Below are positions 62,039-64,000 of a stretch of 64,000 bases of DNA, piece by piece (within the stretch, counting starts at the first letter, position 1; every line of letters begins with the position of its first letter). Source of the stretch: Galaxea fascicularis (taxonomy: Eukaryota > Cnidaria > Anthozoa > Scleractinia > Euphylliidae). Both the position numbers and the translations under genes were made by a program. Under the pieces are notes generated by a model, which was not told the DNA's origin, ran no database searches, and saw only the letters and a program-made list of their open reading frames with translations. Where the stretch lies: assembly GCA_948470475.1 (NCBI GenBank), contig OX419338.1:7593205-7657204 (forward strand), written 5' to 3'.

Positions 62039-63345
62039 CCTGAAAAGAGAAAATATGCGTTTTAGCGAAGAATAGGTTACGTTTCGACAATGGTTTCTTA
62101 TGAAGGCATTTCTATATACAAGAAATTGGTCTTATTAAACGTTTAATAGGTCTAATGATTGCAATATGAACGTATACCATATTTGTTGTCCAATAACATT
62201 TGAAAACAATACACCTGTATGAGAAACAAGTCATGATAAATCTGACTACAGGATGACTATGATCGTAACTGAATTAGGAGTGCGGAGTATGGAAAATGGC
62301 ATTTCAGAGATTGGAACATATGGATTGAAATAACCAAACTTATATGCATCATTCCTAAAAGGAAATTTATGAAAGGATCAAAGAAATCAGCTTACTTTCC
62401 GATCCCATACTCCAATATGTTTGACCAATGTCCGTGTCTTGATTCCCTGACTCGAGTTGTATGAAGCCGTGGAGGAAACAAAAATAGCAGTATTAGTAAG
62501 GCGCACCATGATCCGAGTGCGAGATGTCGGGAATGAAAAAAGAAAGTCATGAATAAACATCAGTTTTATCTCACAACTGGAGTAAAATAACTCAAATTCA
62601 CTATTTACAAAATTTGAAGATTGATGATCAAAATAAAGGCAGTAGTCTTGAAAGATCAAAACATTTCGTCAGGAAAGCACAGCAAAACTCGTGAGTAGCA
62701 GGGTCCCGTGACCGCTTATTAACTATATTTCCAGTGATAGTAATAAATTTTGACGCCATATGGATGAGGTCGATATAACACAATGTTGCGGCTCGGGCAT
62801 ACCGTTCGTGCGTCGTTCAGTGAAACAAAGAGAAGACAAAGCCAGGGAAGCCGTACTTTCCGGAACCGAAGATATACTGTGTTCACCAAACGCCTTTGAA
62901 GGCGCCAGTCATCGTGTACACCAGCCTTAGTGACATCCAACGCCGGGAAAGTTAGACAGAAATTAACCAATTACTTACGTGCATTGGAATCTTGATAAGA
63001 AATGTTGCTTTTTAGTCAAACACTGAAAATCCAACTAAGCACAGGTCATCTCGAAACATCTAAAGCAGCCGGAGTTCGTCTGCTGACGATAGTCAACGTC
63101 AATAATTAACAACTATTCACCGAAGTGGAGATGGCTATCCAATAATATTGAAATTCTAAGTAAACGTTTAGCTTGCGTTCATTCGATTTTTCAACTAAAA
63201 ACTCGCAAACACAAACTAATACTTATAATTCAAATAACGACTGAAGGCCGGAACTAACCTGCAGAGTTTCTGATCTTTGAATCCTTGTTCATCAAGAAGA
63301 CAAGATGCCGATGATTTCAGTTTGAGCTTCGGACACTGGCGCAAG
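62039..63345. repeat. Tandem-duplicated segment, unit B
   Basis: This is a diverged copy of 60597-61865 in the same orientation. The donor-like 'ctgcag|gttagttcc' is kept (63259). Here it is preceded on the minus strand by an ATG at 63292 opening an 11-codon frame, absent in unit A. The equivalent of the short internal candidate exon of unit A is deleted. Confidence 0.6.
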
Positions 63346-63914
63346 AACTAAAGGGCGTGACGTGTGAATCACCTCTTTTATACTGTGTTAAAAATTCACA
63401 ACGTAACCTACAATGAAAAGACGTTTGGATTCGCCAGAGAACTCTACGCAATTAACACCTTTAATTATCAGAATCGTACTATGTTGTTTTCGGGATTTTT
63501 TGGCAGTTGAGTGTTACTTTATTTCACAATGCAGTGAGAAGACCAAAGAGCGCCCTTAATCTCAACACAGGCTGATTACATTTTCAGTGAGTGCAATGAA
63601 TATCGCATTTAATGAATTTTTCTCAGTTTTCTCAGCCACACGGCATTAAGGAATTAGCACGTTGACGTGGCTCTCTTGTCAGAATCGTCCCACGTTGCAT
63701 CTGGTCTGTATTTTATTGTATTTATATTTAACAAACCGGTGTGAAGACCAACGGACACCCTTGATCTCGACTTCTAAGTTTTTGTCACGTTACGTCATCG
63801 CCGCCAAGCTGGTGGACGGTAAACAATAGATCTCTCATTAGCTCGTTTTCTTCGTGCACCAGCATTTGTCCATTTCACCATTGATATCTGTGTCTCTAGA
63901 GATTGGCTGCAAAC
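63346..63914. other. Intergenic, nothing recognised
   Basis: AT-rich sequence. Two phrases 'gtgagaagaccaaagagcgcccttaat' type (63534) and 'gtgaagaccaacggacaccc' (63741) are similar and may be diverged copies of one repeat. Confidence 0.4.
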
Positions 63915-63920
63915 CACCTA

Positions 63921-63994
63921 TCAGGGATATCAGATTTATTCAACTCTGGTTCCGCCCGAGGGCGCAGAGTTGAATAAATTTGATATCCCCGAGT
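63921..63994. repeat. Foldback repeat at window edge
   Basis: 'gggatatcagatttattcaa' and 'ttgaataaatttgatatccc' are nearly exact reverse complements around 'ctctggttccgcccgagggc'. It may extend beyond the window. Confidence 0.7.
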
Positions 63995-64000
63995 GAAGGT

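Overview
This window is eukaryotic nuclear DNA. Genes are split by GT-AG introns of 0.4 to 4.9 kb, sit far apart on both strands, and are separated by AT-rich DNA full of foldback transposons, tRNA-derived SINEs and Penelope-like retroelements (PLEs). The protein set and repeat families fit an anthozoan cnidarian, most likely a stony coral. That placement is inference from recognised families, not a database result.

Layout. 1-8.8 kb: repeats only, including a PLE with inverted ends carrying a nested element. 8814-10259 (+): intronless cytochrome P450 with no membrane anchor and an altered I-helix. 13092-15333: a head-to-head pair of intronless zDHHC-family membrane proteins whose signature tetrapeptides are SHHC and CHHC. 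15.3-22.6 kb: no recognisable gene, several repeats and two hammerhead-ribozyme-like cores. 22629-26282 (-): YRDC (threonylcarbamoyl-AMP synthase) in at least three exons, 5' end unresolved. 28344-42011 (-): a HUNK-type Ser/Thr kinase assembled here from nine exons into a 936-residue frame. 42619-50726 (+): a gamma-glutamyltransferase-family protein in three exons (856 residues), divergent from HUNK across about 0.6 kb. 51788-60486: an 8.7 kb array of a 22-bp unit, about 395 copies with no interruption seen. 60.6-63.3 kb: a diverged tandem duplication of a roughly 1.3 kb segment with conserved splice-donor-like sites. 63.9 kb: a foldback at the window edge.

The genes do not form one pathway. 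YRDC serves universal tRNA modification (t6A). HUNK is an AMPK-related signalling kinase. The GGT relative is probably secreted. The P450 and the two DHHC proteins keep their folds but have changed residues normally needed for catalysis. The most informative observations are the DHHC pair, the altered P450, the Ser-for-Thr change in the GGT relative, the homogeneous 22-bp array, and several transposon insertions whose target-site duplications can be read directly.
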